Below are positions 8,653 to 17,021 of a DNA stretch of 64,000 bases, piece after piece. The notes under the pieces were generated by a model. It was given only the letters and a program-made list of their open reading frames with translations, did no database searches and was not told where the DNA came from. The stretch is from Chloroflexota bacterium (GTDB lineage Bacteria > Chloroflexota > Anaerolineae > Aggregatilineales > Phototrophicaceae): NCBI GenBank assembly GCA_028875245.1, contig JAPPEU010000039.1, positions 1 to 64,000 on the forward strand, given 5' to 3'. Numbering within the stretch: the stretch's first letter is position 1; each line of letters opens with the position of its first letter. The translations under genes were made by a program, and so were the position numbers.

Positions 8653-8905
8653 AGGGCAATCGCTTCAAAATGATGAAACTCAATGATATAAACTCAAACT
8701 AAAAATTAACTACAGAGAACGCAGAGATCGCAGAGAAAAACAAAATATATGCTCATGTTTTAGTTCAACTTTATTTGTTGAGCGGCAAATGAAATTTCTC
8801 TGGCAACTTTGCCATATTCAAATGGTGGATCTGTAGGAATTGTCGTCAGAAACTACCTGAACTCTGCGTCCTCTGTGTTGAAAGACAATTTGAAGCGATT
8901 GCCCT
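8653..8905. mobile_element. MITE-like 253 bp unit with 17 bp terminal inverted repeats
   Basis: AGGGCAATCGCTTCAAA (8653-8669) is the exact reverse complement of 8889-8905. The interior is visibly AT-richer than the surroundings, has no ORF of note, and contains a CAGAG-type repeat near each end (8708-8736 and, in the other orientation, about 8860-8882). No clear target-site duplication is seen. A third copy of the terminal sequence lies at 37-55. It looks like a non-autonomous element, but no transposase in the window matches it. Confidence 0.5.
8708..8736 (+). repeat. CAGAG-type dispersed repeat
   Basis: ACTACAGAGAACGCAGAG followed by a further CGCAGAGA. It matches, with about one mismatch, the reverse complement of 48858-48887; a shorter relative is at 14548-14567. 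Confidence 0.5.
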
Positions 8906-8939
8906 GACACATACTAAGGACCGGACGAAAACACGATTC

Positions 8940-9015
8940 TGTAGGGGCGTTTCGCCGAAACGGCCATCATATCGATAGGATGCGTATTCGGGCCTCTCAG
9001 CGAGACGCCCCTGCA
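8940..9015. repeat. Complete 76 bp head-to-head palindrome pair
   Basis: Bounded by TGTAGGGGCG and CGCCCCTGCA. The left palindrome is GGGCGTTTC/GAAACGGCC (8945-8965, one mismatch) and the right one GGGCCTCTC/GAGACGCCC (8990-9010, one mismatch). Same family as 5939-6016 and 14593-14668. Together with the MITE-like unit it fills the 516 bp gap 8562-9077, in which no gene is seen. Confidence 0.65.
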
Positions 9016-9077
9016 ATGTTACTAATTTTTTGCCGTTATAATTGAATTAGGGTGGGCAAGGGCGAAAGGAGTCTGCG

Positions 9078-10031
9078 ATGACGATTCTGGTGACGGGCGC
9101 AGCCGGCTACTTGGGCAATCAGACGATGAAGCGATTGGTCGCTGAGGGGCGACCGGCCCGCGCGCTCGTGCGGCGCAAGGCAAAAGCGGCCATCCGCTTG
9201 GGGGCAATCGCCGATCGCATCGAGATCGTCGAAGGCGATGTCACGCGGCCGGGCAGCCTGAAACCGGCGATGGCGGGCGTCGACGCCGTCATACACACGG
9301 TCGCCATCGCTATGGAAAAGGGCGGGCAGACTTACGAGGCGGTCAACTATCAGGGCACGGTCAACGTCTTGAAAGCGGCGGAAGCGGCCGGCGTCGAGCG
9401 CTTCATCAACATCAGCCAGAACGGCGCCAGAAGCGATCTGCCTTATCGTTTTCTCGCCAGCAAGGGACGCGCCCAGGAGGCCGTCGCCGCCTCCAACTTG
9501 AAATGGACGGCGCTGCGCCCGTCAGCGATATTCGGGCCGCAAGACGAATTCTTCAATACATTCGCCCGCCTGCTCAAGGTGACGCCGCTGGTATTTCCCT
9601 TGATCGGCGGAGGGGTAGCCGAATTCCAGCCGGTGGCGGTCGATGATGTGGTCGAGGCGGTCATGCGCTGCCTCGATGACGAGAGCACGATCGGCGCTGA
9701 ACTCGCGCTTGGCGGTCCCGAAGTGTTAACGCTCGGCGAGATAGAAAGGCGAATTATTGCGACGCTGGGCGCCTGGCGGCTGCTGCTGCCCGTGCCGGTT
9801 TGGCTGCTGCGCCCGGTTGTGCTCGTCATGCAGGCGCTGTTGCCCGGCTCGCCCGTGAGCAGCAGTCTGCTGGACTTGCTGGCGGTGCCGAATACGGTGC
9901 CGAATAACGCCCTGGTCAATCGCTTCGGCATGCAGCCCATTCCCTTCTCGGGCGAGAATATCGCTTATCTGAAGGACAATACGCTGGGGGATACGCTGGC
10001 CAAATTTCTGCGCAACGCCACGGTCAATTGA
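9078..10031 (+). CDS. NAD(P)-binding epimerase-like protein (NDUFA9/extended SDR type)
   Basis: 317 residues starting at an ATG preceded by AAAGGAG. The N-terminus carries the Rossmann motif VTGAAGYLG (GxxGxxG, about residues 5-13), followed by EGDVTRPGSL and the GVERFINISQNGA segment typical of the atypical extended SDR group that includes NDUFA9 and NmrA-like proteins. The usual catalytic YxxxK is replaced by a FLASKGRAQEAV segment, as in this group. A hydrophobic stretch near 235-255 (LLLPVPVWLLRPVVLV) may touch the membrane. The substrate is unknown. It converges on the glycosyltransferase gene, overlapping it by 8 nt. Confidence 0.75.
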   Translation: MTILVTGAAGYLGNQTMKRLVAEGRPARALVRRKAKAAIRLGAIADRIEIVEGDVTRPGSLKPAMAGVDAVIHTVAIAMEKGGQTYEAVNYQGTVNVLKAAEAAGVERFINISQNGARSDLPYRFLASKGRAQEAVAASNLKWTALRPSAIFGPQDEFFNTFARLLKVTPLVFPLIGGGVAEFQPVAVDDVVEAVMRCLDDESTIGAELALGGPEVLTLGEIERRIIATLGAWRLLLPVPVWLLRPVVLVMQALLPGSPVSSSLLDLLAVPNTVPNNALVNRFGMQPIPFSGENIAYLKDNTLGDTLAKFLRNATVN

Positions 10032-11166
10032 GCGCCAGCAGGTCTTCATAAATCTTGCTGTATGCGGCGGCGGCGGCCTCGATGGAAAAGTCGCTCTCAA
10101 CGCGCTCCTGACCGGCCGCGCCCATGCGCCTGCGCAGCGCCCCGTCATTCAGCAGGCGCAGCACATGCCCGGCCAGCGCTTCAGCAGCGCCGGGCTCGAC
10201 GAGGAAACCGGTGACGCCATCCACGATCGTCTCCGACGGGCCGCCGCGGCGGGTGCTGACGACCGGGGTGGCGCATGCCATCGCTTCCAGATTGGCGATG
10301 CCGTAGCTCTCAAAATCCGACGGGCAGACAAAAACATCAGCGGCGGCGTAGACATTTTCGACATCGCCGCGAAAGCCGAGGTATTGCAAGCGATCGCTCA
10401 ATACGGGCGTCGATTGCGCCTTGGCCAGAATATCGGCGCGATAACGTCCATCGGCGGCGGCGCCAAAGACATCCCCGCCGGCCACAATAAAATGTGTATC
10501 GGGTCGCTGCGCCAAGACCATTTCCGCCATCGCCTGAAAATTATGATGCCCTTTGACGGGCTGAAAACGCGCGACCATCGCCACCACCTCAGCGTCGTCC
10601 CGGAGGCCGATTTCACGGCGCAGCGCGCCCCGGTCCAAGCCGGGATGGAAGCGCCGGGTATCCACACCTGTGTAAATCACCGGCAAATTCTCTTTCGGCA
10701 TGAAGGGGGGCGAACCGAGGAAGCCGTCGCGTATCGCTCTGCTGCGCGCCACCGCTGGAATCCGCCGGAAGAATGCCCGCTGCCAGGGCTTCGGTTTGAA
10801 CCACCAGCCATGCACGGTCCAGGTCAACGCTAAGCCGGCCCGTTCAGCGGCCGGGGCAATCAGCGGCAGCGTATGATAATCGCTCTGTACGATGTCGATC
10901 CGCGCTTCTTTGAGCAATTCCCGCAGGCGGCGCACAACGGGGAAGCGCGCCCAAATCGCGGGGATGAAATAGGTCGACGCGCCGCGAAAGGGGATGATGT
11001 GCGCAGGCCAGCCTTTGCCGCGCCAGCGATCCGCCAATTGACCGGCGGCCGGCAGCAGGAGATGGGGCTCGTAACGGCTTTTGTCGAGCGCGTCAACCAG
11101 CGTGAGCAGGTCCGTTTCGCCGCCGCCAAGCCCGCTGTACCAAGAGGCGAATAAGATGCGAACCAT
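10024..11166 (-). CDS. Glycosyltransferase family 4
   Basis: 380 residues, GT-B fold. The N-terminal acceptor domain contains GLGGGETDLLTLVDAL and the C-terminal donor domain contains FVCPSDFESYGIANLEAMACATPVV, the E-x7-E signature of GT4 retaining transferases, followed by the GFLVEPG segment. It transfers a sugar from a nucleotide-sugar donor to an unknown acceptor, probably a glycolipid or envelope glycan. It starts 5 nt after the stop of the TIR/WD40 gene, so the two are almost certainly co-transcribed. Confidence 0.85.
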   Translation of the reverse strand: MVRILFASWYSGLGGGETDLLTLVDALDKSRYEPHLLLPAAGQLADRWRGKGWPAHIIPFRGASTYFIPAIWARFPVVRRLRELLKEARIDIVQSDYHTLPLIAPAAERAGLALTWTVHGWWFKPKPWQRAFFRRIPAVARSRAIRDGFLGSPPFMPKENLPVIYTGVDTRRFHPGLDRGALRREIGLRDDAEVVAMVARFQPVKGHHNFQAMAEMVLAQRPDTHFIVAGGDVFGAAADGRYRADILAKAQSTPVLSDRLQYLGFRGDVENVYAAADVFVCPSDFESYGIANLEAMACATPVVSTRRGGPSETIVDGVTGFLVEPGAAEALAGHVLRLLNDGALRRRMGAAGQERVESDFSIEAAAAAYSKIYEDLLALN

Positions 11167-11171
11167 GCCGG

Positions 11172-14100
11172 CTACTCGCAGAGCGGCGCGACCGAATACT
11201 GTTCGCGTTCGGCGCAGGTCAGGCCGCGCGGCGCATGATTCTCGGCGATTCGCGCCAGCAGCTCCTCCGCGCTTTCGATTTGCCAGAGCCGATAAGTCCC
11301 GCCGCCGTCGAGGGTCAGAATGCGCCGCCCGTCTCGGCTCAAGTGAAAGTCAAGCACCGGAGCGGGATGGGCAAAACGTTGATCGATTGCGCCAGCGGCC
11401 AGGTCCCACAGGATCAGCTCGGCGCCTGAGGCGGTGATGAGCGCATTCTCCGCGGGCAGATATCGCAGCTTCCGCACTTCGCCGGCGCCGGCGGGCAGCT
11501 GCGCCAGGATATCGCCCGACTCTGTGCTCAGGACATGAACGCGGCCGTCTTGAAAAGCGAGGGCGAGGGTCTCGCCGTCGGCTGAAAGCGCGCCGCTCTC
11601 CACCTCGATGAAGGTCTGGCGCCGCGGGATGTTGTCGGCGAGTTCAAGCGCCGTCAGCCCGGCAAGGCCGCCTTCCAATTGCAGGAAGAAAACGATGCCG
11701 TCTCCATCTTGGCGGAACGCCGCTTGCAGGTCCGCGTCGGCCGGCGCGTCCAGCGGGTAGGCGCCCAGAGCGGCGGGCGTCTCGGTATCCCATAACAGGG
11801 CGAGGTCCTCCAGCAGCGTCAAGGCGGTTTCGCCGCCGGGCGAGAATCTGATGAGCGAAGGCGGCGGGACCTGCCGAGCAAGCCGCTGGGGCTGTTCGGC
11901 GTCATGCCGGGCGAGCCAGAGCTCATTCGTCTCGGTCAAGGCCAAAAGAAGATCGCCAGCCGGCGCTAGACGCAAGGCGGTCAGCGCGCCCCCGTCCCAA
12001 TTCCAGCTGTGGATTTCGGCGCCGCTTTCCCCGTCGTACAGTCGCAATTCGCCGTCCTCGTAAGCAGCGAATCTCGCGCCCGCGCTGCTTACCGCGCTCG
12101 CCTGAATTTGCGCGAGCGTCTCGTTTGAATCAAGATCCTTCAAGCGAATGCCATCGTCCTCCACATGGAGCAGGGCGGCGCCGCTCGGGCTGATGGTTGT
12201 TCCCGGCATCGCATCAGTCAGCATGAGCAGCGGTTCCGCCACCGCATCCCTAAATGGCCATAGATGGGCGGCGCCGTCGTTTGTGCGGGCGAAGATGACA
12301 TCTCCCGCCGGGCTGAGGCGCAGCTGCTCAATGCCCTCAGGCGCGTTTGCAATCTCGCGGATCAAGCTGCCGTCCGCGCTCGACCATAAAATCACGCGAT
12401 CGTCTTCTGTGGCGGAGAGCGCCGAGCCGTCACTGAGCAGCTCGGCAGTTTTCAGGCTGGCCGCGATTTCATTCTCGATACGGCGCAGAAGCCGGCCGCT
12501 GCCGATATCGACCAAGGCAGCCCACTGACCAATCGCGTCAGTGCGGATGACCAGCAGCGCGCTCTCCTCTTGGAAGCTGATGAATAACAGCTCGTCGATG
12601 GCGGCGGTCAGGTCCCCTCCGCTGAGCAGAGACCAATTGAATCCGTCATTCAGGCGCGCTATCAGCTCGCCAGTGCCCAGGTCCCAAAACTGGACATCGT
12701 CCGCGTTGGGGTCGCCCGGGTAGGCGGGGAAGCTGCGCCCGCCCGTATAGCCGATTCGCCCTTGCCGATCGTATCCGCGGTAATCGCGCTCGTCCGATTC
12801 CGCCGGCAGCAATTCAAGCGCGTCGGCAGACCACTGTACCGTGATCCAATTCCCGCCGTCGGATGACAGGCCGATGACGCGGGCCTCGTCAGCGCTAACG
12901 AGCAAGCCGCCGAATTGGCGCTGCGGCGCATCCTCCAGCGCGAATTCAGCCAATTTCTCGCCATCGTTGAGGTCCCAGAGCGCGAGATGCGGCAGCCGCC
13001 CGGCGCTCACCAATCTGTCGCTGTGGGGAAAAGCCGCGATTGATGTGACGGCGTCCTGGTGGGCGCTGAGCCGATGCTGAATTGCGCCCGTATTGCTGTC
13101 GCGAATGATGATTTCGCCATCGCTGGCAGCCGTGACCAGATAGCGGCCGTCGCGGCTGTATTCCATCGCTGTGATGGGATGTTCGTGATCGGTCAATTCC
13201 TGGAGCAGCGTCCCGGTCCGCGCATCGTAGATTTTCAGTCCGTCATAAGTTTGCGGGACGAGGGCGAAGCGAGCGCCCCCCGGCTGAAAGCGCAGTGTGT
13301 AGGTGGCGTCCAAACGCTGCGCGGGCTTCGCCGCGGCCGCCCGCCGCAGCAGGCGATAAGCGGCGCCGGGATCGTCGAGCCCGTCTTTCGCTTCCCAAGC
13401 CAGCGCCAGCGCCTTTTCGACATCGCCTTGCGCCAGCGCTTCTTCGCCCGCCAGCACCAGGCGTCTTGCGACTTCATCGCGTTCCAATTGGGCGACCTGG
13501 GTGGCGCGCATGTCTGTGGCGCGCATGTCCACCTGTGCCTGAGCAGTCGCCGTGACCTGGGCGGCGGCGGTCGCACTGATCGATTCGGCAGTTGCCGTGC
13601 GGGCGGCGGCCGCGCGCAAGCTGACGCTGGTCGCGGCGACATTGTCAATCAGACCGAGCGCGCCCTCGCTGGCCACGGTGGCGGCTTGGGTCTGCGCCTC
13701 GCTCGTCAGCGCGCCTGTGAATTGCGCCGTCCCCACAACCCGCGCCAGCAGCAGCAAGCCCGCGCCCAAAGCAACCAGCAGGGCAAGCGCAAGCGCAACG
13801 CGCCTGGCAGCGGGTGGTCGGCGTTTGGGCGGTCCACGGCGGCTGGTGTGTATGAATTCCACCTGCAGCGGCGACGGTTTCGGATGGCGCGCTGAGGCGG
13901 TCGCCAGCCAGCCGCGCGCTTCTTCCAGCCGGTCGGGCGGCAAAAGCAGGTCAGGCGGGCGGCCCCGGTCCCGCCAGATATTGGCGAGGACGAGCAGCTC
14001 GGTGTGCAGTTTGAGATTGTCATCGGCCGGCAGATAAGCGCGCAGTTCTTCCACGCGCGCCCCCAGATCATCGCCGGCGCGCAAGAATACATAGGGGTTC

Positions 14101-14429
14101 TGCGCGATGGAGGGGTGGACCTCGACATCAATGTCATCATCGAGGATGAGCGTCAGCACGCGCTTGCCGTTGCCGACGGCGTACTGCAGCAGCGCGTTGC
14201 AAAGCTGGCTCTCGGCTGATGCCGGCGACAGAGCGAAGGCAACCGTATAGGAGCGCAGAATACCGCCCTGCAGCGTTTTGACGCCGGCGTCAGTCTTCCC
14301 GAACTCGTCTTCGTCAAAACGGCAATTGACGCCGGTCGCGCTGGCCTGCGCCGCCACGCGCCGAACCACCTCAATGTCGACCGGGTGGAAGATGAAGAAG
14401 ATGTCGTAGAAGCTGTCGTTTTCGCCCAT
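11172..14429 (-). CDS. TIR-like domain / transmembrane / beta-propeller (WD40-type) protein
   Basis: 1085 residues. Residues about 7-100 form a TIR-like domain (YDIFFIFHPVD, CRFDEDEF, AFALSPAS, KRVLTLILDDD). Then comes a helical linker (about 140-200, LHTELLVLANIWRDRGRPPD ... GWLATAS ... FIHTSRR) often found after TIR in bacterial TIR-WD40 proteins, one membrane helix (about 209-231), an Ala-Thr-Gln-rich coiled region (about 240-320), and repeated WD40-like blades (from about 370, e.g. SRDGRYLVTAASDGEIIIRD) forming about two propellers to the C-terminus. In NADase TIRs the catalytic Glu sits in an SxWCxxEL motif; here the equivalent reads SQLCNALL (74-81), with Leu80 in place of Glu, so NAD hydrolysis is doubtful. 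TIR and linker should be cytoplasmic and the propeller outside. The GT4 gene follows after 5 nt. Confidence 0.8.
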   Translation of the reverse strand: MGENDSFYDIFFIFHPVDIEVVRRVAAQASATGVNCRFDEDEFGKTDAGVKTLQGGILRSYTVAFALSPASAESQLCNALLQYAVGNGKRVLTLILDDDIDVEVHPSIAQNPYVFLRAGDDLGARVEELRAYLPADDNLKLHTELLVLANIWRDRGRPPDLLLPPDRLEEARGWLATASARHPKPSPLQVEFIHTSRRGPPKRRPPAARRVALALALLVALGAGLLLLARVVGTAQFTGALTSEAQTQAATVASEGALGLIDNVAATSVSLRAAAARTATAESISATAAAQVTATAQAQVDMRATDMRATQVAQLERDEVARRLVLAGEEALAQGDVEKALALAWEAKDGLDDPGAAYRLLRRAAAAKPAQRLDATYTLRFQPGGARFALVPQTYDGLKIYDARTGTLLQELTDHEHPITAMEYSRDGRYLVTAASDGEIIIRDSNTGAIQHRLSAHQDAVTSIAAFPHSDRLVSAGRLPHLALWDLNDGEKLAEFALEDAPQRQFGGLLVSADEARVIGLSSDGGNWITVQWSADALELLPAESDERDYRGYDRQGRIGYTGGRSFPAYPGDPNADDVQFWDLGTGELIARLNDGFNWSLLSGGDLTAAIDELLFISFQEESALLVIRTDAIGQWAALVDIGSGRLLRRIENEIAASLKTAELLSDGSALSATEDDRVILWSSADGSLIREIANAPEGIEQLRLSPAGDVIFARTNDGAAHLWPFRDAVAEPLLMLTDAMPGTTISPSGAALLHVEDDGIRLKDLDSNETLAQIQASAVSSAGARFAAYEDGELRLYDGESGAEIHSWNWDGGALTALRLAPAGDLLLALTETNELWLARHDAEQPQRLARQVPPPSLIRFSPGGETALTLLEDLALLWDTETPAALGAYPLDAPADADLQAAFRQDGDGIVFFLQLEGGLAGLTALELADNIPRRQTFIEVESGALSADGETLALAFQDGRVHVLSTESGDILAQLPAGAGEVRKLRYLPAENALITASGAELILWDLAAGAIDQRFAHPAPVLDFHLSRDGRRILTLDGGGTYRLWQIESAEELLARIAENHAPRGLTCAEREQYSVAPLCE

Positions 14430-14455
14430 GGTTGCCGCCGCTGCGAATCTATTCG

Positions 14456-14467
14456 ACTATAGCATAA
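14456..14467 (-). promoter_or_regulatory. Extended -10 promoter of the TIR/WD40-GT4 unit
   Basis: The minus strand reads TTATGCTATAGT, an extended -10 (TGC before TATAGT) about 27 nt before the start codon. It differs by one base from the elements before asnS and moeA. It implies a very short 5' leader of about 20 nt. Confidence 0.5.
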
Positions 14468-14547
14468 ATGCGGCCCTGGCATGGCGCGAGCGGCGCTTGG
14501 GCGGTGGCAAAGCTAAGGCTTTGGCGAACACTGCACAGTTTTTTTCA

Positions 14548-14668
14548 CCACAGAGGGCGCAGAGGAATGCGCTGTTTGAACTAAAACGACGCTGTAGGGG
14601 CGTTTCGGCGAAACGCTGTTTCATTCGATAGAGCAAGCTCGTAGGGCGAGACAAGTCTCGCCCCTACA
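14548..14668. repeat. CAGAG repeat fragment plus complete 76 bp palindrome pair (14593-14668)
   Basis: 14548-14567 (CACCACAGAGGGCGCAGAGG) is a CAGAG-type repeat. 14593-14668 is bounded by TGTAGGGGCG and CGCCCCTACA. The left half has arms CGTTTC/GAAACG, with loop GGC, and the right half has arms GGGCGAGAC/GTCTCGCCC with loop AA. The right half therefore carries different arm sequences from the left half but the same outer ends. Confidence 0.65.
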
Positions 14669-14700
14669 GATTTTGAGGTGACGCGTGCCGCTGGCGGAAT

Positions 14701-16290
14701 CTATCCGCCGGCCTGATGCGTGATGCGCCCTTCCAGCGCGGCGTTGAGCGGGCTGTTGGCGGCGATATAATCGGCAACGACCTGATCCAGCGGGCTGCCC
14801 TGGTCGTAGGGATTGATGGCGTTGGTCTCCAGGATAGCGTAGCCATCGCCGCCGCTGCGCATGTAATCGTTGGTGGCCACGCGGTAGATGGCTTCCATAT
14901 CCAGTGCGCTGTAGTCGCCGTCCATAAGGACTTCGGCACTGACGATGCGGCTGCCGGCTTCCTGCGTGGCGTCAAAGGTATAGCGCATGCCAGCCACTTG
15001 CGGGAAGCGCCCGGCCGCGCCATCGACCATGGGATTGCCATTCTCGTCGACTTCGACTTGGCTGACGCCATTTTCCAGCGCGGCCAGCACATCAGCGCCG
15101 GTCAGCTCCAGGGTGCTGATGAGGTTGCCGAAGGGCAGGACATTAAGCACCTCGCCCAGGGTGACTTCGCCTTCGTCGATGTCGGCGCGGATGCCGCCGC
15201 CATTTTGGATCACGATATCAGCGCCGGTGTTTTCCAACACGGCATCGGTGATGACGACGCCCAGCAGGCACTCTTCAATGCGGCAGAGACGCGGGCTGGT
15301 GCCGGTCAGCGCCACGCTGGTTTCGCCCACGCGCTGCGAGGTCAGCTCGGCAATCGGCTCCGCCAAGCCAGCGATGAGGCCGCCGACTTCGGGGTCGGGG
15401 CTGATGTAACGGCTCAGCAAGATGGCGTCGCCGTCCCAGTCGGTCAAAATGCCCGCGCCATCAAATTCGACATCCAGCCGACCCAGATAGATGGTCTTCG
15501 TGTCCGCCTGGACGACCAGCGTTGGCTCGCCACTGGCGCTTTCGAGCACGGTGGGATAGCCGCCTAGCGCGCCACTGTAGGTGTTGCTGAGGAAGGTGTT
15601 GGTGTGCCCGCCGACTACAATATCGACGCCACTGACAGCCTGCGCCACCTCAAGGTCCGGTCCATAGCCTAGATGCGAAAGCAGGATGATTTTGTCGATG
15701 CCCTGGGCGCTCAAGCTGTCGACCTGCTCTTGAGTGATTTCAGCCAGGTTGTCGTGGAAGACGAGATCTTTGCTGGGCAGATTCAGGATCACGGTTTCCG
15801 GCGCGGTCAGCCCGATAATGCCGATCGACTCGCCGCCCACATCCAGGACGACTGACGGCGCGACCAGGCCCGCCAGATAGGGGTCTTCGTTGAAGTCGAT
15901 ATTGGCGCTCACAGTCGGGAAGTTCAGCCCCTGGACGAATTCCGCCAGCTTTTCGCTGCCTTCGTTAAACTCGTGGTTGCCCAGCACGATGGCATCATAG
16001 CCAATGGCGTTCATGATCTGCACGCTGTCTTGCCCGCGATATTGGACATGGAAGAGCGTGCCGGTGAAGCGGTCGCCGGCATCCAGCAGCAGGCTGTTGC
16101 CGCCTTCAGCGCGTATCTGCTGCACGACGGTCGCCTGGCGGGCGGCGCCGCCATCGCCGCTGCGCTGCGGTTCGTGATGGCCGTGCACATCATTAGTGTG
16201 CATGATCGTGAGCTCGTAGCTGTCTTGCGCCCCGACGATGCCCGCCACAAGCGCTAGCAATACAAGAACTGAAAGTGATATGCGGTTCAT
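14701..16290 (-). CDS. Secreted 5'-nucleotidase / UshA-family metallophosphoesterase
   Basis: 529 residues. A signal peptide (about 1-21, ending in VAGIVGAQ) is followed by a calcineurin-like metallophosphatase domain with HTNDVHGHHEP (metal-binding Asp/His), LDAGDRF, GNHEFNEG and GGHTNTFL, then a C-terminal 5'-nucleotidase domain (from about 320) with IVIQNGGGIRADI and the TNDYMRSGGDGY substrate-stacking segment. It hydrolyses nucleotides or related phosphoesters outside the cell for phosphate and nucleoside recovery. Specificity within the UshA/CpdB/SoxB-like family cannot be read directly. Confidence 0.9.
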   Translation of the reverse strand: MNRISLSVLVLLALVAGIVGAQDSYELTIMHTNDVHGHHEPQRSGDGGAARQATVVQQIRAEGGNSLLLDAGDRFTGTLFHVQYRGQDSVQIMNAIGYDAIVLGNHEFNEGSEKLAEFVQGLNFPTVSANIDFNEDPYLAGLVAPSVVLDVGGESIGIIGLTAPETVILNLPSKDLVFHDNLAEITQEQVDSLSAQGIDKIILLSHLGYGPDLEVAQAVSGVDIVVGGHTNTFLSNTYSGALGGYPTVLESASGEPTLVVQADTKTIYLGRLDVEFDGAGILTDWDGDAILLSRYISPDPEVGGLIAGLAEPIAELTSQRVGETSVALTGTSPRLCRIEECLLGVVITDAVLENTGADIVIQNGGGIRADIDEGEVTLGEVLNVLPFGNLISTLELTGADVLAALENGVSQVEVDENGNPMVDGAAGRFPQVAGMRYTFDATQEAGSRIVSAEVLMDGDYSALDMEAIYRVATNDYMRSGGDGYAILETNAINPYDQGSPLDQVVADYIAANSPLNAALEGRITHQAGG

Positions 16291-16449
16291 GGTCTACTCC
16301 TTATTGATAGTCATTTGATTTCTCGGCGTCCTGCCGTCTCGTTTCCAGCATGGCAGCGATTGCGGCGGATCGAGGCAGTGAAGGCGCTGATGATTCAGAT
16401 TATAGCGCATTGAATGCGGTCATTCACCTTTAGATTGAGAATCGGCCGC

Positions 16450-17010
16450 TCAGCGCGCGCTCGGATGCTCAATCAAGCCGACGACTTGACACCAATGCGG
16501 TTCCGGATTCGGATTGCGCAGCAGCGTCATGCCCAGCTTTTTCATCACGCGCTGAGAAGCGATATTGTCGCGCTCGGTCGTCGCCACTGCGCGCCGCGCC
16601 CCCAAATCATCTAAGAGATAGCCGAGCAGCGCGCCAGCCGCTTCGCCCGCGAAACCGCGCCGGCGATGCGCGGGCAGGATGCCCCAGAACAAGCCGATCT
16701 CCGGGCTGAGCAAGCGGTCCTCTGATGTGCCCTTGAGCGCGCCCCAGGGCAGGACAGTTGGCACGATCCCGACCGAGCCGAGAAAAGCGCCCCCATCCTT
16801 CAGTTCGACCGCGTAGTCGGCATAAGGCGGCTGACCGAGCTGCGCCAGTTCGCGGTAACTGTCGATGGTCCAGCGGAGCCACCCTTGAGCGGCCGCGCGC
16901 TCTTCATCGAGCGCGAAGACCTGGCGGCGAAATCGCAAGCAATTATCCAAGTCAGTTTCGGCGAATGGGCGGATGCGCAGGCGCGCTGTTTCAAGGATTT
17001 CGACGCGCAT
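16450..17010 (-). CDS. GNAT-family N-acetyltransferase (RimJ/RimL-like)
   Basis: 186 residues from ATG 17010, preceded by GAGG at good spacing; an in-frame TTG at 17025 would overlap the SDR stop. It begins ETARLRIRPFAETDLD, the usual start of RimJ/RimL-type GNATs. The acetyl-CoA-binding motif A is HRRRGFAGEAAGALLGYL, followed by ERDNIASQRVMKKLGM. Such enzymes acetylate amino groups of proteins, antibiotics or metabolites; the substrate here is unknown. It is translationally linked to the SDR gene upstream. Confidence 0.85.
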   Translation of the reverse strand: MRVEILETARLRIRPFAETDLDNCLRFRRQVFALDEERAAAQGWLRWTIDSYRELAQLGQPPYADYAVELKDGGAFLGSVGIVPTVLPWGALKGTSEDRLLSPEIGLFWGILPAHRRRGFAGEAAGALLGYLLDDLGARRAVATTERDNIASQRVMKKLGMTLLRNPNPEPHWCQVVGLIEHPSAR

Positions 17011-17021
17011 TTTGGCATGCC

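Noticed and set aside
11172..14429. TIR protein as part of a Thoeris or other known TIR defence system
   Set aside because: No ThsA-like (SIR2 or membrane) partner, no nuclease nearby, and the NADase glutamate seems absent; the neighbour is a glycosyltransferase.
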